A stretch of 64,000 nucleotides of DNA from Streptomyces brasiliensis (lineage in GTDB: Bacteria > Actinomycetota > Actinomycetes > Streptomycetales > Streptomycetaceae): positions 1 to 64,000 of the forward strand of contig NZ_BMQA01000030.1 in assembly GCF_014647875.1 (NCBI RefSeq), in the 5' to 3' direction. A program made the translations under genes and the position numbers. The notes beneath the pieces are model-generated. The model saw nothing but the letters and a program-made list of their open reading frames with translations, was not told the origin of the DNA and did not search any database. Positions 35,471 through 43,557 of this stretch are shown here, piece by piece. Numbering within the stretch: the stretch's first letter is position 1; each line of letters starts with the position of its first letter.

Positions 35471-35503
35471 AAGCCCGGCAGAACCTTGTTTGCCCGATAT
35501 AAA

Positions 35504-35533
35504 GACGTCTCTCGCGCTGCGGCGACGTCTCTC
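35504..35533. repeat. direct repeat GACGTCTCTC, 20-base period
   Basis: GACGTCTCTC occurs at 35504-35513 and 35524-35533 between the end of the LacI gene and the protease promoter. It may be a regulator site or part of the protease promoter region; I cannot assign it. Confidence 0.5.
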
Positions 35534-35585
35534 AGCGAGCTTTAAGACACCGTGTGTGACGTGGGCGCTTACCGGTGGGCGGGCT

Positions 35586-36608
35586 TCACTCGCAGCCGCA
35601 GGAGGCGCGGACCACCAGCCGCGACGGGAAGGTCTTCAGCCGCTCGCGCCGCGATCCCGCCACCCGCAGACCGTCGTCCAGGACGAGATCGACCGCGGCC
35701 CGCGCCATCGCCGACCGGTCCGAGGCGATCGTGGTCAGCGGCGGGTCGGCGAGCGCCGCCTCCTTGATGTCGTCGAACCCGGCCACCGCCAGCTGCCCCG
35801 GTACGTCGAGCCGCAGCTCTCGTGCGGCCCGCAGCACGCCGATGGCCTGGTCGTCGGTGGAGCAGAAGATCGCGGGTGGCCGCCGGGGCCCGGAGAGGAT
35901 GTCCAGGGCGATGCGATAGGCGTCGTAACGGTTGTACGGCGCCTCGAACAGCCGGCCCCCGGTCGGGATACCGGCCTCGTCCATCGCGCGCCGCCAGCCC
36001 TCGACGTGGTCGGAGACCGGGTCGCCGACGGAGGGGGTCTCGGCCGTACCGCCCATGCAGGCGACGTAGTCGTAGCCGTGCTCCAGCAGGTGGCGGACCG
36101 CGAGCTGGGCGCCACCGAGGTCGTCCGTGACCACGGCGACGTCGTCGATGGCCTCGGGGCGCTCGTGCAGCAGCACCACCCGGGCGTCCCACGCCTCGAT
36201 CTCGGCGGCGGCGAGGTCGTTGAGCGCGTGCGAGACGAGGATCAGGCCCGAGACGCGCATCCCCAGGAAGGCGCGCAGATAGTGGACCTCGCGCTCGCCG
36301 ACGTAGTCGGTGTTGCCGACCAGGACCATCTTTCCGCGCTCGGAGGCGGCCTGCTCGACCGCGTGCGCCATCTCCCCGAAGAAGGGCTGGCGGGCGTCCG
36401 GGATGATCAGGCCTATGAGATCCGTGCGCCGCGAGGCCATGGCCTGGGCGACCCGGTCCGGCCGGTACCCCAGTTCCTTGATCGCCGCGAGGACACGCTC
36501 GCGCGTGGCCGGGGCGACCGGCCGGGGTCCGTTGTTGATGACATAGCTGACGACGGCAGTGGACGTCCCTGCCAGCCGTGCCACGTCATCGCGAGTCACC
36601 TTGGCCAC
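35586..36608 (-). CDS. LacI family transcriptional regulator
   Basis: A 340-residue LacI-type regulator. The N-terminal helix-turn-helix and hinge read VTRDDVARLAGTSTAVVSYV, followed by a sugar-binding-like periplasmic-fold domain (IGLIIPDARQPFFGEMAHAV ... VAGFDDIKEAALADPPLTT). The C-terminus RASCGCE is a Streptomyces LacI hallmark. It starts at GTG 36608. No sugar transporter or glycosidase is adjacent, so its regulon cannot be told; it is 86 bases downstream of glnR. Confidence 0.93.
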   Translation of the reverse strand: MAKVTRDDVARLAGTSTAVVSYVINNGPRPVAPATRERVLAAIKELGYRPDRVAQAMASRRTDLIGLIIPDARQPFFGEMAHAVEQAASERGKMVLVGNTDYVGEREVHYLRAFLGMRVSGLILVSHALNDLAAAEIEAWDARVVLLHERPEAIDDVAVVTDDLGGAQLAVRHLLEHGYDYVACMGGTAETPSVGDPVSDHVEGWRRAMDEAGIPTGGRLFEAPYNRYDAYRIALDILSGPRRPPAIFCSTDDQAIGVLRAARELRLDVPGQLAVAGFDDIKEAALADPPLTTIASDRSAMARAAVDLVLDDGLRVAGSRRERLKTFPSRLVVRASCGCE

Positions 36609-36694
36609 GCGCGGAGTCTACGCGGAGAGACCCGCTCTGGGCAGGGCGTATCGCAGCTTCCCTGTGCGGAAGCAATGACCCGCCCGAGCGCCCG

Positions 36695-37474
36695 CTATGC
36701 GTCGGCCGGTACGTCCGCTGTGCCCAGCACGGCCGAGCTGTCCGCATCCTCCGGCTTTGCCCGGCCGTCCTTGGCCTTGGATTCGCCGGAGACGCGGTCG
36801 CTCTTTTCGGGAGTAACGAATCGATAACCGACGTTCCGTACGGTGCCGATCAGCGACTCGTGCTCCGGGCCGAGCTTGGCCCGCAGCCGCCGTACGTGCA
36901 CGTCGACCGTCCGGGTACCACCGAAGTAGTCGTATCCCCAGACCTCCTGGAGCAGCTGCGCGCGCGTGAACACACGGCCCGGGTGCTGCGCCAGGTACTT
37001 CAGGAGCTCGAACTCCTTGAAGGTGAGGTCGAGGACCCGGCCCTTCAGCTTGGCGGAGTAGGTCGCCTCGTCGACGGACAGGTCGCCGTTGCGGATCTCC
37101 ATCGGGGAGTCGTCGTTGACGAGCTGCTGCCGGCCCATGGCGAGCCGCAGCCGTGCCTCGACCTCCGCCGGACCTGCGGTGTCGAGCAGCACGTCGTCGA
37201 TGCCCCAGTCGGCGGTGACGGCGGCGAGGCCGCCCTCGGTGACGACGAGGACGAGCGGGCAGCCGGGGCCCGTGGACCGCAGCAGCTGGCACAGGCTGCG
37301 GACCTGGGGGAGGTCACGCCGCCCGTCGATCAGGATGACGTCGGCACCCGGGGTGTCCACGAGCGCCGGACCCTCCGCCGGGGCCACACGCACGTTGTGC
37401 AACAGCAGTCCGAGAGCGGGAAGCACCTCGGTCGACGGCTGGAGAGCGTTGGTCAGGAGCAGCAGAGAACTCAT
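36695..37474 (-). CDS. glnR: global nitrogen regulator GlnR
   Basis: A 259-residue OmpR-like regulator with an atypical receiver: Asp50 is present (ILID) but the usual acidic pair and switch residues are missing, as in actinobacterial GlnR, which works without phosphorylation. The C-terminal winged helix is intact (DLTFKEFELLKYLAQHPG ... TRTVDVHVRRLRAKLG) and is followed by a charged tail. GlnR controls glnA, amtB, nirB and other nitrogen genes. ATG 37474 begins the characteristic MSSLLLLTNALQPSTEVLP. Confidence 0.95.
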   Translation of the reverse strand: MSSLLLLTNALQPSTEVLPALGLLLHNVRVAPAEGPALVDTPGADVILIDGRRDLPQVRSLCQLLRSTGPGCPLVLVVTEGGLAAVTADWGIDDVLLDTAGPAEVEARLRLAMGRQQLVNDDSPMEIRNGDLSVDEATYSAKLKGRVLDLTFKEFELLKYLAQHPGRVFTRAQLLQEVWGYDYFGGTRTVDVHVRRLRAKLGPEHESLIGTVRNVGYRFVTPEKSDRVSGESKAKDGRAKPEDADSSAVLGTADVPADA

Positions 37475-37713
37475 ACGTCTTGTTCCTCCTCGGTCCCTGC
37501 GAGGACGTTTGCGGTACTGCTCTGCGATCCCGGGGCCCGTACACCTGCGGTTTCCCGCCTCGTATACAACGCTTCCGAAAGCACAAAAGGACCCGGGGGC
37601 CACACTGCCCGAGTCCTCTACGCAGCAGAATAGCCGACATGAGCAACGGTCCGGCAGGTCATGTGGCACGTTCCACCGTTCGTCCGTATCGCGAGACAAG
37701 TAGACGCACCCCT

Positions 37714-38475
37714 ATGCGGACGTTTCTGCACACGGCTGACGGCGTTTCGATCGATTCCGTATACGACCCGGGCACCGTCGTAAACGACGCCTCGGCGCCA
37801 CCCGCGCGTGACCTTGTGTTCGTCGTCGCGCACGGCTTCACCGGCGACGTCGACCGGCCGCACGTGCGCCGTGTGGCGGCCGCCCTCGCCCGGCACGGCG
37901 CCGTGGTCACCTTCTCCTTCCGCGGTCACGGGGCGTCCGGCGGGCGCTCCACGGTCGGCGACCGGGAGGTCCTCGACCTCGACGCGGCGGTGGGATGGGC
38001 CCGCGGCTTCGGCCACGCGCACGTGGCGACCGTCGGCTTCTCCATGGGCGGCTCGGTCGTCCTGCGGCACGCGGCACTGCGCCGGGGCGTCGACGCGGTC
38101 GTCTCCGTCAGCTCACCGGCCCGCTGGTACTACCGGGGTACGGCCCCCATGCGCCGGCTGCACTGGCTGGTCACCCGCCCGGAGGGCCGCCTCGTCGGCC
38201 GCTACGGCCTGCGCACGCGGATCCACCACCGCGACTGGGACCCGGTGCCGCTGTCGCCGACCGAGGCGGTCCCGCGGATCGCACCTGCCCCGCTCCTGAT
38301 CGTGCACGGCGACCAGGACGGCTACTTCCCCCTCGACCACCCCCGCATGCTGGCCTCGGCCGCCGGTGACACCGCGGAACTCTGGCTGGAGCACGGCATG
38401 GGACACGCCGAGCACGCGGCGCCCGACGACCTGCTGGCCCGGATCGGGGACTGGGCGGCCTTCCGGGCGGGCTAG
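37714..38475 (+). CDS. alpha/beta hydrolase
   Basis: A 253-residue alpha/beta-hydrolase-fold protein. The oxyanion-hole segment is VVAHGFTGD, the nucleophile elbow TVGFSMGGSV, the acid IVHGDQDGYFP and the His LEHGMGHAEHA. Probably an esterase or lipase-like enzyme; the substrate is unknown. ATG 37714 matches the conserved fold start; an in-frame ATG at 37654 lacks a ribosome-binding site. Divergent from glnR. Confidence 0.88.
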   Translation: MRTFLHTADGVSIDSVYDPGTVVNDASAPPARDLVFVVAHGFTGDVDRPHVRRVAAALARHGAVVTFSFRGHGASGGRSTVGDREVLDLDAAVGWARGFGHAHVATVGFSMGGSVVLRHAALRRGVDAVVSVSSPARWYYRGTAPMRRLHWLVTRPEGRLVGRYGLRTRIHHRDWDPVPLSPTEAVPRIAPAPLLIVHGDQDGYFPLDHPRMLASAAGDTAELWLEHGMGHAEHAAPDDLLARIGDWAAFRAG

Positions 38476-38540
38476 CCTGACGGGTGTTGATGTGCGGAGG
38501 CTGCTCCGCCAAAGGGACTCGAGGAACTTCGAGGGACGAG

Positions 38541-38795
38541 ATGGCGAAGGTCACGGTGCGCTACTGGGCCGCCGCGAAGGCCGCGGCCGGGGTTGCCGAG
38601 GAACCGTACGACGCGGCGAACCTCGCCGAGGCGCTGGCCGCGGTGCGCGAGCGGCACCCCGGTGAACTGACGCGCGTGCTGCTGCGCTGCTCGTTCCTGA
38701 TCGACGGCGAGCCCGTGGGCAAGCGCGGACATGAGACGGTACGGCTGGCCGAGGGCGGCACGGTCGAGGTGCTCCCGCCGTTCGCAGGAGGGTGA
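38541..38795 (+). CDS. MoaD/ThiS-type sulfur carrier protein
   Basis: An 84-residue ubiquitin-like protein ending in PPFAGG; the C-terminal Gly-Gly is the thiocarboxylation site of MoaD, ThiS and CysO. The core shows KVTVRYWAAAKAAAGVAEE and TVEVLPPFAGG. The partner is not in the window; it may serve molybdopterin or another sulfur transfer pathway. ATG 38541 is preceded by GAGGGACGAG. Three bases after its stop the membrane protein gene starts, so the two are co-transcribed. Confidence 0.88.
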   Translation: MAKVTVRYWAAAKAAAGVAEEPYDAANLAEALAAVRERHPGELTRVLLRCSFLIDGEPVGKRGHETVRLAEGGTVEVLPPFAGG

Positions 38796-38798
38796 CCG

Positions 38799-40160
38799 AT
38801 GACCGACCAGCCGTATGAGGGCGGGCCGTACGAGGGGTACGACCCGTACGGACAGCAGAGACCCCAGACGCCCCAGACACCCCAGCCGTGGCTGGGGGGC
38901 GGACAGCATGCCGGGCAGGGGGATTCCGGCGGCGGGCATGGGCAGCAGGGGTACGGCCAGAACGGGTACGGCCAGGGCGGGCATCCGCAGGCCGGACAGG
39001 CGCAGGCCGGTTATCCCCAGGCCACTGGTCACCCGCAGGCCGGGTATCCGCAGAACGGCCATTCGGAGGCGTGGTATCCGCAGGGCGGTCAGTCGCAGGC
39101 TGCCGCGTACCCGCAGACCGGTCAGCCGCACGCAAGCCACGCCCAGTCCGGCCACTCCCACGGCGCTTACCCCCAGCCCAGCCACGACCAGCAGCAGTAC
39201 ACGCAGCAGTGGCAGGGGCAGACCTGGGAGACGCAGGCCCACGCGGCGGTCCCGCCCGCCGGGGACACGACGTTGCTGCCGCCGCAGCAGTACGACCAGC
39301 CCGCCCCCGCGCAGGCACACGCGCCGCAGGCCACCGCGCAGGCGGCCGGGACCCAGGAGGCCGGGCCCGCCTACGGTCCTGCCACCCTCGCCGGCAACTC
39401 CCGCGTCACCGACGCGCAGCGTGCCCGCCTGGAGGGCCGCTCCCCGATCATCGAGCCCGGGACGCAGCCCGCGGCGCTCACGGCCGTGCTGGGGCTGCTG
39501 CTCTCGGGCACGGCGGCGATCGGCTCGTACGCCCTGGTCGTCCCGCTGGTGATCCTCCAGGCCGTCACCGCCGCCGGCTGGTTCCGGCTGAACGGCATGT
39601 GGCCCGCCCGGCAGGGCATCGCGCTGGCCTTCCTGGGGGCGCTCACGGCGGACGTGGCGGTGCTGGTCGCCGGCCGCGACGACGCGCCCGCGGCCATCCT
39701 CGGCCCGCTCGGCGTCTGGGTGCTGCTCGCCCTGGTCCTGCAACTGCGCTCGCACGCCGACCCGGACACACGGATGTACGGCCTGATGGCGACCGTCGCC
39801 TCGACGGCCCTCGCGGTGATCGCCACCGGCTACCTGGGCGCCGACCCGGACGCGGTCACCGTGGGTGCGGCGGCCGTCGCCGTAGCCCTGCTGGCCCGTG
39901 CCCTTCCGCTGCCCACCCCGGCCTCCGTGGTCGTCGCCCTCCTCGCGGCCGCGGGCGCGGGCATCGCGACGGGCGGGATGACGGACCTCGGCAGCAAGGG
40001 CGCGCTCCTGGGCGCGGCGGCCGCGGTCTGCGCGCTCGTCGGCCACCGGGTCGCCTCCTACGACTACCCGTCCCGGTTCGTGCACTTCACGGCCGGTGTC
40101 GCGCTGCCGCTGTCGGCAGCGGCGCCGGTGGTGTGGGTGCTGGGGCGTGCGCTGGGGTGA
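38799..40160 (+). CDS. membrane protein with Gln/Gly/Pro-rich N-terminal repeats
   Basis: A 453-residue protein. Residues 1 to about 210 are low-complexity, made of degenerate repeats of the type G-x-P-Q-A-G-Y-P-Q rich in Gln, Gly, His, Pro and Tyr; the rest has about nine or ten membrane helices with the last part VWVLGRALG. I recognise it as a conserved streptomycete membrane protein without known function. The tail could mediate low-affinity interactions on the cytoplasmic side. ATG 38799 directly follows the MoaD-like gene. Confidence 0.85.
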   Translation: MTDQPYEGGPYEGYDPYGQQRPQTPQTPQPWLGGGQHAGQGDSGGGHGQQGYGQNGYGQGGHPQAGQAQAGYPQATGHPQAGYPQNGHSEAWYPQGGQSQAAAYPQTGQPHASHAQSGHSHGAYPQPSHDQQQYTQQWQGQTWETQAHAAVPPAGDTTLLPPQQYDQPAPAQAHAPQATAQAAGTQEAGPAYGPATLAGNSRVTDAQRARLEGRSPIIEPGTQPAALTAVLGLLLSGTAAIGSYALVVPLVILQAVTAAGWFRLNGMWPARQGIALAFLGALTADVAVLVAGRDDAPAAILGPLGVWVLLALVLQLRSHADPDTRMYGLMATVASTALAVIATGYLGADPDAVTVGAAAVAVALLARALPLPTPASVVVALLAAAGAGIATGGMTDLGSKGALLGAAAAVCALVGHRVASYDYPSRFVHFTAGVALPLSAAAPVVWVLGRALG

Positions 40161-40280
40161 GCACGTCGCCTCTGTCACAGGTGATCGACAATTTCCGTGA
40201 GGTCCGGCGGCGCGGAGATACCGTGACGTGACGGTCTCCGTCGAGAACCGTGCCAGACCGCCTAGGTGGGGGAACACCAC

Positions 40281-41018
40281 ATGCGCGCCCTGCGAATACT
40301 CCTGATCGTCGTCGTGATCCTGGGCGGCCTCTTCGTGATCGTCGACCGTGTCGCGGTGCACTTCGCGGAGGGCGAGGCGGCGGACAAGCTCCGCACGACC
40401 GAGAACCTGGCCGCCACCCCGGACGTGTCCATCAAGGGCTTCCCCTTCCTCACCCAGGTGGCGGGCGGCGAGCTGGACGACATCGAGGTCGGCATCAAGA
40501 GCTACGAGGCGGCCTCCGGGAACGGCGCCGAGAAGATCCGTATCGACGACCTGAAGGCCGACATGAAGGGCGTCGAGTTCTCGGGCGACTACAGCTCCGC
40601 CACGGCGGCGACCGCCACCGGGACCGCGACCATCGCCTACGACGAGCTGCTGAAGACCGCCAAGTCCACGCCCACCCAGGTCGCCCCCGGTGTCACCGCC
40701 CGGGTCGTCGGCCTCTCCGACGGCGGCAACGGCAAGATCAAGGTCGCGGTCGAGGCGACGGTCCTCGGCGCCAAGCTGCCGCAGCCGGTCTACGTCCTGA
40801 GCACGGTGACCGTCGTGGACAACAAGGTCAAGGTGCATGCCGACACCCTGCCCAGGTTCGGCAGCGTCGACATCGCCGAGAACCGTGTCCGCGAGATCAC
40901 CGACTTCCAGCAGGCCGTCGACGAGCTGCCGGGCGGGATCAAGCTGGACAAGGTGCAGGCGGCGCAGGACGGCGTGGAGATCACGGTGATGGGTTCGAAC
41001 GTCAAGCTCGCCGGGTAG
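40281..41018 (+). CDS. LmeA-like phospholipid-binding protein (DUF2993)
   Basis: A 245-residue protein with an N-terminal signal anchor (ILLIVVVILGGLFVIVDRVAV) and a DUF2993 beta-rich domain beginning with the signature SIKGFPFLTQVAGGELDDIE. The mycobacterial member LmeA binds phospholipids in the cell envelope and supports mannan elongation. The ATG at 40281 has GGTGGGGGAA upstream. It stands alone ahead of the sulfur locus. Confidence 0.9.
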   Translation: MRALRILLIVVVILGGLFVIVDRVAVHFAEGEAADKLRTTENLAATPDVSIKGFPFLTQVAGGELDDIEVGIKSYEAASGNGAEKIRIDDLKADMKGVEFSGDYSSATAATATGTATIAYDELLKTAKSTPTQVAPGVTARVVGLSDGGNGKIKVAVEATVLGAKLPQPVYVLSTVTVVDNKVKVHADTLPRFGSVDIAENRVREITDFQQAVDELPGGIKLDKVQAAQDGVEITVMGSNVKLAG

Positions 41019-41167
41019 GACGACAGCGCGCGTCCGACAGGCGAGATGGCCATGTCCGTACGGCAGATGGATGAACGAACCTCGCGCCCGGGAGCCGTAC
41101 GGCGGCGACCCGGGCGCTCATCTGTTCTCATATGACGGACGATCGCGTCTCATGATGCGACACGCCG

Positions 41168-41197
41168 GTGACACGCCCCACGGTCCGTCCCTACGAT
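41168..41197 (+). promoter_or_regulatory. promoter of the sulfurtransferase locus
   Basis: GTGACA (41168-41173) and TACGAT (41192-41197) with an 18-base spacer form a good vegetative promoter. The predicted transcription start coincides with the ATG of the leader peptide at 41206, which would therefore be leaderless. Confidence 0.7.
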
Positions 41198-41205
41198 CGG
41201 TCTCT

Positions 41206-41286
41206 ATGAAGCGACAGGCGGATCTCACGAAGCGGCGGGCAGTAGACCTGTGCCGCGTTGCCGCCATGCTCTGTCGCACCTTCTGA
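41206..41286 (+). CDS. leaderless cysteine-containing leader peptide
   Basis: A 26-residue open frame: MKRQADLTKRR followed by AVDLCRVAAMLCRTF. The C-terminal LCRVAxxLC segment is that of the short leader peptides found before actinobacterial sulfur genes, where ribosome speed over Cys codons is thought to report cysteine supply. The frame lies 129 bases before the thiosulfate sulfurtransferase gene and starts where its promoter predicts transcription to begin. A cysteine-responsive attenuator is inferred. Confidence 0.8.
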   Translation: MKRQADLTKRRAVDLCRVAAMLCRTF

Positions 41287-41415
41287 GCGGGAACACCGGA
41301 CCTCGGTCTTCCGTATCCCAGCCGCCCAGCTCAGGGCACCCCTGCGCCGCGCCCTGTCCGCGCGCGCCCCTCGCACCCGCACGCCCCGCCGCAACTGCCC
41401 CGGAGGAGAAAGAGC

Positions 41416-42261
41416 ATGAGCCGCAGCGACGTCCTCGTAGACGCCGACTGGGTCCAGGAGCACCTGGACGACCCGAGCATCGCCATCGTGGAGGTGGACG
41501 AGGACACGTCCGCCTACGAGAAGAACCACATCAAGAACGCCATCCGTATCGACTGGACCAAGGACCTCCAGGACCCGGTCCGCCGCGACTTCATCGACCA
41601 GGCCGGCTTCGAGAAGCTCCTGTCGGAGAAGGGCATCGGCAACGACACCCTGGTGATCCTGTACGGCGGCAACAACAACTGGTTCGCCTCGTACGCGTAC
41701 TGGTACTTCAAGCTCTACGGCCACGAGAACGTCAAGCTGCTCGACGGCGGTCGCAAGAAGTGGGAGCTGGACGCCCGCGAGCTGGTCGACGGCACGGAGG
41801 TCCCGCAGCGGGCCGCCACCGCCTACAAGGCCAAGGCCCAGGACACGTCCATCCGCGCCTTCCGCGACGAGGTCGTGGCGGCCATCGGAGCGAAGAACAT
41901 CGTCGACGTGCGCTCGCCCGACGAGTTCTCCGGCAAGCTGCTCGCCCCGGCGCACCTGCCGCAGGAACAGTCGCAGCGCCCCGGCCACGTGCCGACGTCC
42001 CGCAACATCCCGTGGTCCAAGAACGCCAACGACGACGGCACCTTCAAGTCCGACGAGGAGCTCAAGGCGCTCTACGAGGACGAGCAGGTCGACCTTGCCA
42101 AGGACACCATCGCCCTGTGCCGCATCGGTGAGCGTTCCGCGCTGACCTGGTTCGTCCTGCACGAGCTGCTGGGTGTGCAGAACGTCAAGAACTACGACGG
42201 CTCCTGGACCGAGTACGGCTCTCTCGTCGGCGTGCCGATCGAGCTCGGCGCCGCCAAGTAA
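41416..42261 (+). CDS. sseA: thiosulfate sulfurtransferase (two-domain rhodanese)
   Basis: A 281-residue rhodanese with an inactive N-terminal domain (residues 1 to about 130) and an active C-terminal one. The persulfidated Cys lies in the loop LCRIGERSALTW; the signature NIVDVRSPDEFSG begins the second domain. It moves sulfane sulfur from thiosulfate to acceptors. The homologous gene is often called cysA in actinobacteria. Purine-rich GGAGGAGAAAG precedes ATG 41416. It is co-transcribed with a DUF1416 gene and preceded by a leader peptide. Confidence 0.95.
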   Translation: MSRSDVLVDADWVQEHLDDPSIAIVEVDEDTSAYEKNHIKNAIRIDWTKDLQDPVRRDFIDQAGFEKLLSEKGIGNDTLVILYGGNNNWFASYAYWYFKLYGHENVKLLDGGRKKWELDARELVDGTEVPQRAATAYKAKAQDTSIRAFRDEVVAAIGAKNIVDVRSPDEFSGKLLAPAHLPQEQSQRPGHVPTSRNIPWSKNANDDGTFKSDEELKALYEDEQVDLAKDTIALCRIGERSALTWFVLHELLGVQNVKNYDGSWTEYGSLVGVPIELGAAK

Positions 42262-42301
42262 CTGCGTAAGACCGACCTTTCAAGACCTCTGGAGAATCAG
42301 T

Positions 42302-42589
42302 ATGTGTGGAGCGAAGGCCGGCGGCCCGGACGCCTCGACGATCAAGCCCGGTGAGACCACGATCCAGGGTCAGGTGACCCGTGACGGCGAGCCGGTGACC
42401 GGCTACGTCCGGCTCCTCGACTCGACGGGCGAGTTCACCGCGGAGGTCCCGACCTCCGCCACCGGACAGTTCCGCTTCTACGCGGCCGAGGGCACCTGGA
42501 CCGTCCGCGCCCTCGTGCCCGGCGCTACCGCCGACCGCACGGTCGTCGCCCAGCAGGGCGGCCTCGCCGAGGTCGCGATCGCGGTCTGA
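42302..42589 (+). CDS. DUF1416 protein
   Basis: A 95-residue protein beginning MCGAKAGGPDAS, the DUF1416 signature with a conserved near-N-terminal Cys. The remainder is a beta-sandwich-like sequence (IQGQVTRDGEPVTGYVRLLD). It is always linked to the rhodanese gene in actinobacteria and may be its sulfur acceptor or partner; this is inference. RBS GGAGAA. Followed by a terminator. Confidence 0.92.
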   Translation: MCGAKAGGPDASTIKPGETTIQGQVTRDGEPVTGYVRLLDSTGEFTAEVPTSATGQFRFYAAEGTWTVRALVPGATADRTVVAQQGGLAEVAIAV

Positions 42590-42602
42590 GCAGCACCCCG
42601 AC

Positions 42603-42648
42603 GGACCGAGGGCCGCACCCCACGGGTTGCCCACCCGGGGCGCGGTCC
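42603..42648 (+). terminator. hairpin terminator after DUF1416
   Basis: An imperfect long stem (GGACCG... with ...CGCGGTCC) enclosing CCGCACCCC/GGGGCGCGG and a CGGGT/ACCCG inner helix, 14 bases after the stop. It ends the sulfur operon. Confidence 0.6.
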
Positions 42649-42677
42649 TTCGGCCTGTTCGGACCTACTCTTGAGTT

Positions 42678-42935
42678 ATGTACGCCCGGCGTCGGCACGT
42701 CTATTTCGCCATGATGGGGATCTGCATCGGGCTCTTCGTCCTGGCCTGGACGGTCGTGCGCATCTGGTCGGTCCCCGCGGCCGTCGGCATGTGCGTGGTC
42801 GCGATGATCATCCCGCCGGTCGCCGCGATGATCGCCAACCGCCGCGGCCCCGAGGACCGCTGGTGGGACGACCCCTCGGGCGACCCGCAGTCGGACGAGT
42901 GGTGGGACGAACTGGACGGCAAGAAGCGGCACTAG
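42678..42935 (+). CDS. DUF3099 small membrane protein
   Basis: An 85-residue protein with two membrane helices (YFAMMGICIGLFVLAWTVV, then PAAVGMCVVAMIIPPVAAMI) and a C-terminal acidic, Trp-rich tail DEWWDELDGKKRH, the pattern of DUF3099. Function unknown. Convergent with the DsrE-like gene. Confidence 0.85.
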   Translation: MYARRRHVYFAMMGICIGLFVLAWTVVRIWSVPAAVGMCVVAMIIPPVAAMIANRRGPEDRWWDDPSGDPQSDEWWDELDGKKRH

Positions 42936-42957
42936 CGCCGCCGGTCGTCAGTAGCTG

Positions 42958-43320
42958 TCAGTACACGAGTGCCTGCGTGCCCTCGCCCAGCGCCTCCTGC
43001 ACGAAGACCTGCGCGCCCGCGATCCGTACGCCGTCGATGACGTCCTTCTCCGTGATCTCGCGCCGCGCCGCACACTGCGTGCACAGGGTCACCCGACCGC
43101 CGGCGAGGATCGCGTCCAGCAGATCTGGCAGCGGGGCGGCATGCGGCAACTCGAACTCGGCGGCCCGGCCCGGCAGCGCGAACCACGCGGACTCCCCGGT
43201 CAGCCACAAGGACACGTCGACTCCGCTGGCCACGGCCACGGAGGCGACGGTGAACGCCTGAGAGCAACGCTCGGGAGCGTCGGTCCCGGCGGTCACCTTG
43301 ATCACGAGCTTCTTCGCCAT
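42958..43320 (-). CDS. DsrE-like sulfur-relay protein
   Basis: A 120-residue protein of the DsrE/DsrF-like fold: LVIKVTAGTDAPERCSQAFT at the start, then a VSLWLTGESAWFA segment and Cys residues in RVTLCTQCAARREI. Members relay sulfur or simply share the fold. Position close to the rhodanese operon fits a sulfur role, but this is inference. ATG 43320; the longer frame adds seven residues. Confidence 0.8.
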   Translation of the reverse strand: MAKKLVIKVTAGTDAPERCSQAFTVASVAVASGVDVSLWLTGESAWFALPGRAAEFELPHAAPLPDLLDAILAGGRVTLCTQCAARREITEKDVIDGVRIAGAQVFVQEALGEGTQALVY

Positions 43321-43499
43321 ACCGGGAAGGTTAGTAGGCACGCGAGCAGACAGGCGACGCTGATCGCTCCGAGCGCGGCCCTCGACTTGCGGCGGGGTGT
43401 GGGCGGGGGCGCGGGCACCAGGGGTGGCAGCGTGTACCCGGGTTCGTCGATTACATCAAGTCGTGATCGAACTCCCTTACAACCGCGGGCGTTTCCCAT
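43302..43499 (-). CDS. possible small membrane protein
   Basis: A 65-residue frame: a Pro-rich stretch PGYTLPPLVPAPPPTPRRK, then one hydrophobic helix AALGAISVACLLACLLTFPV. It overlaps the start of the DsrE-like gene by 19 bases, which would couple them. No ribosome-binding site stands before its ATG and the start is uncertain; its membrane-helix pattern is the only positive evidence. Confidence 0.35.
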   Translation of the reverse strand: MGNARGCKGVRSRLDVIDEPGYTLPPLVPAPPPTPRRKSRAALGAISVACLLACLLTFPVWRRSS

Positions 43500-43508
43500 G
43501 AGTCTGCT

Positions 43509-43539
43509 GTGAAGCGCGGATACGGAATCCGCGCTTCAC
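43509..43539. promoter_or_regulatory. leader hairpin upstream of the three-gene membrane operon
   Basis: A perfect 13-bp stem GTGAAGCGCGGAT (43509-43521) with ATCCGCGCTTCAC (43527-43539) around a 5-base loop, 18 bases before the TTG start at 43558. It is not followed by a T-run in either direction, so a regulatory role in the 5' leader, or a boundary between the divergent units, is possible. Confidence 0.6.
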
Positions 43540-43557
43540 GTTCTGTGGGGGGACGTC

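Noticed and set aside
36695..37474. GlnR as an ordinary phosphorylated response regulator
   Set aside because: The receiver lacks the acidic pair and switch residues, and no partner kinase is adjacent; it fits the atypical GlnR instead.
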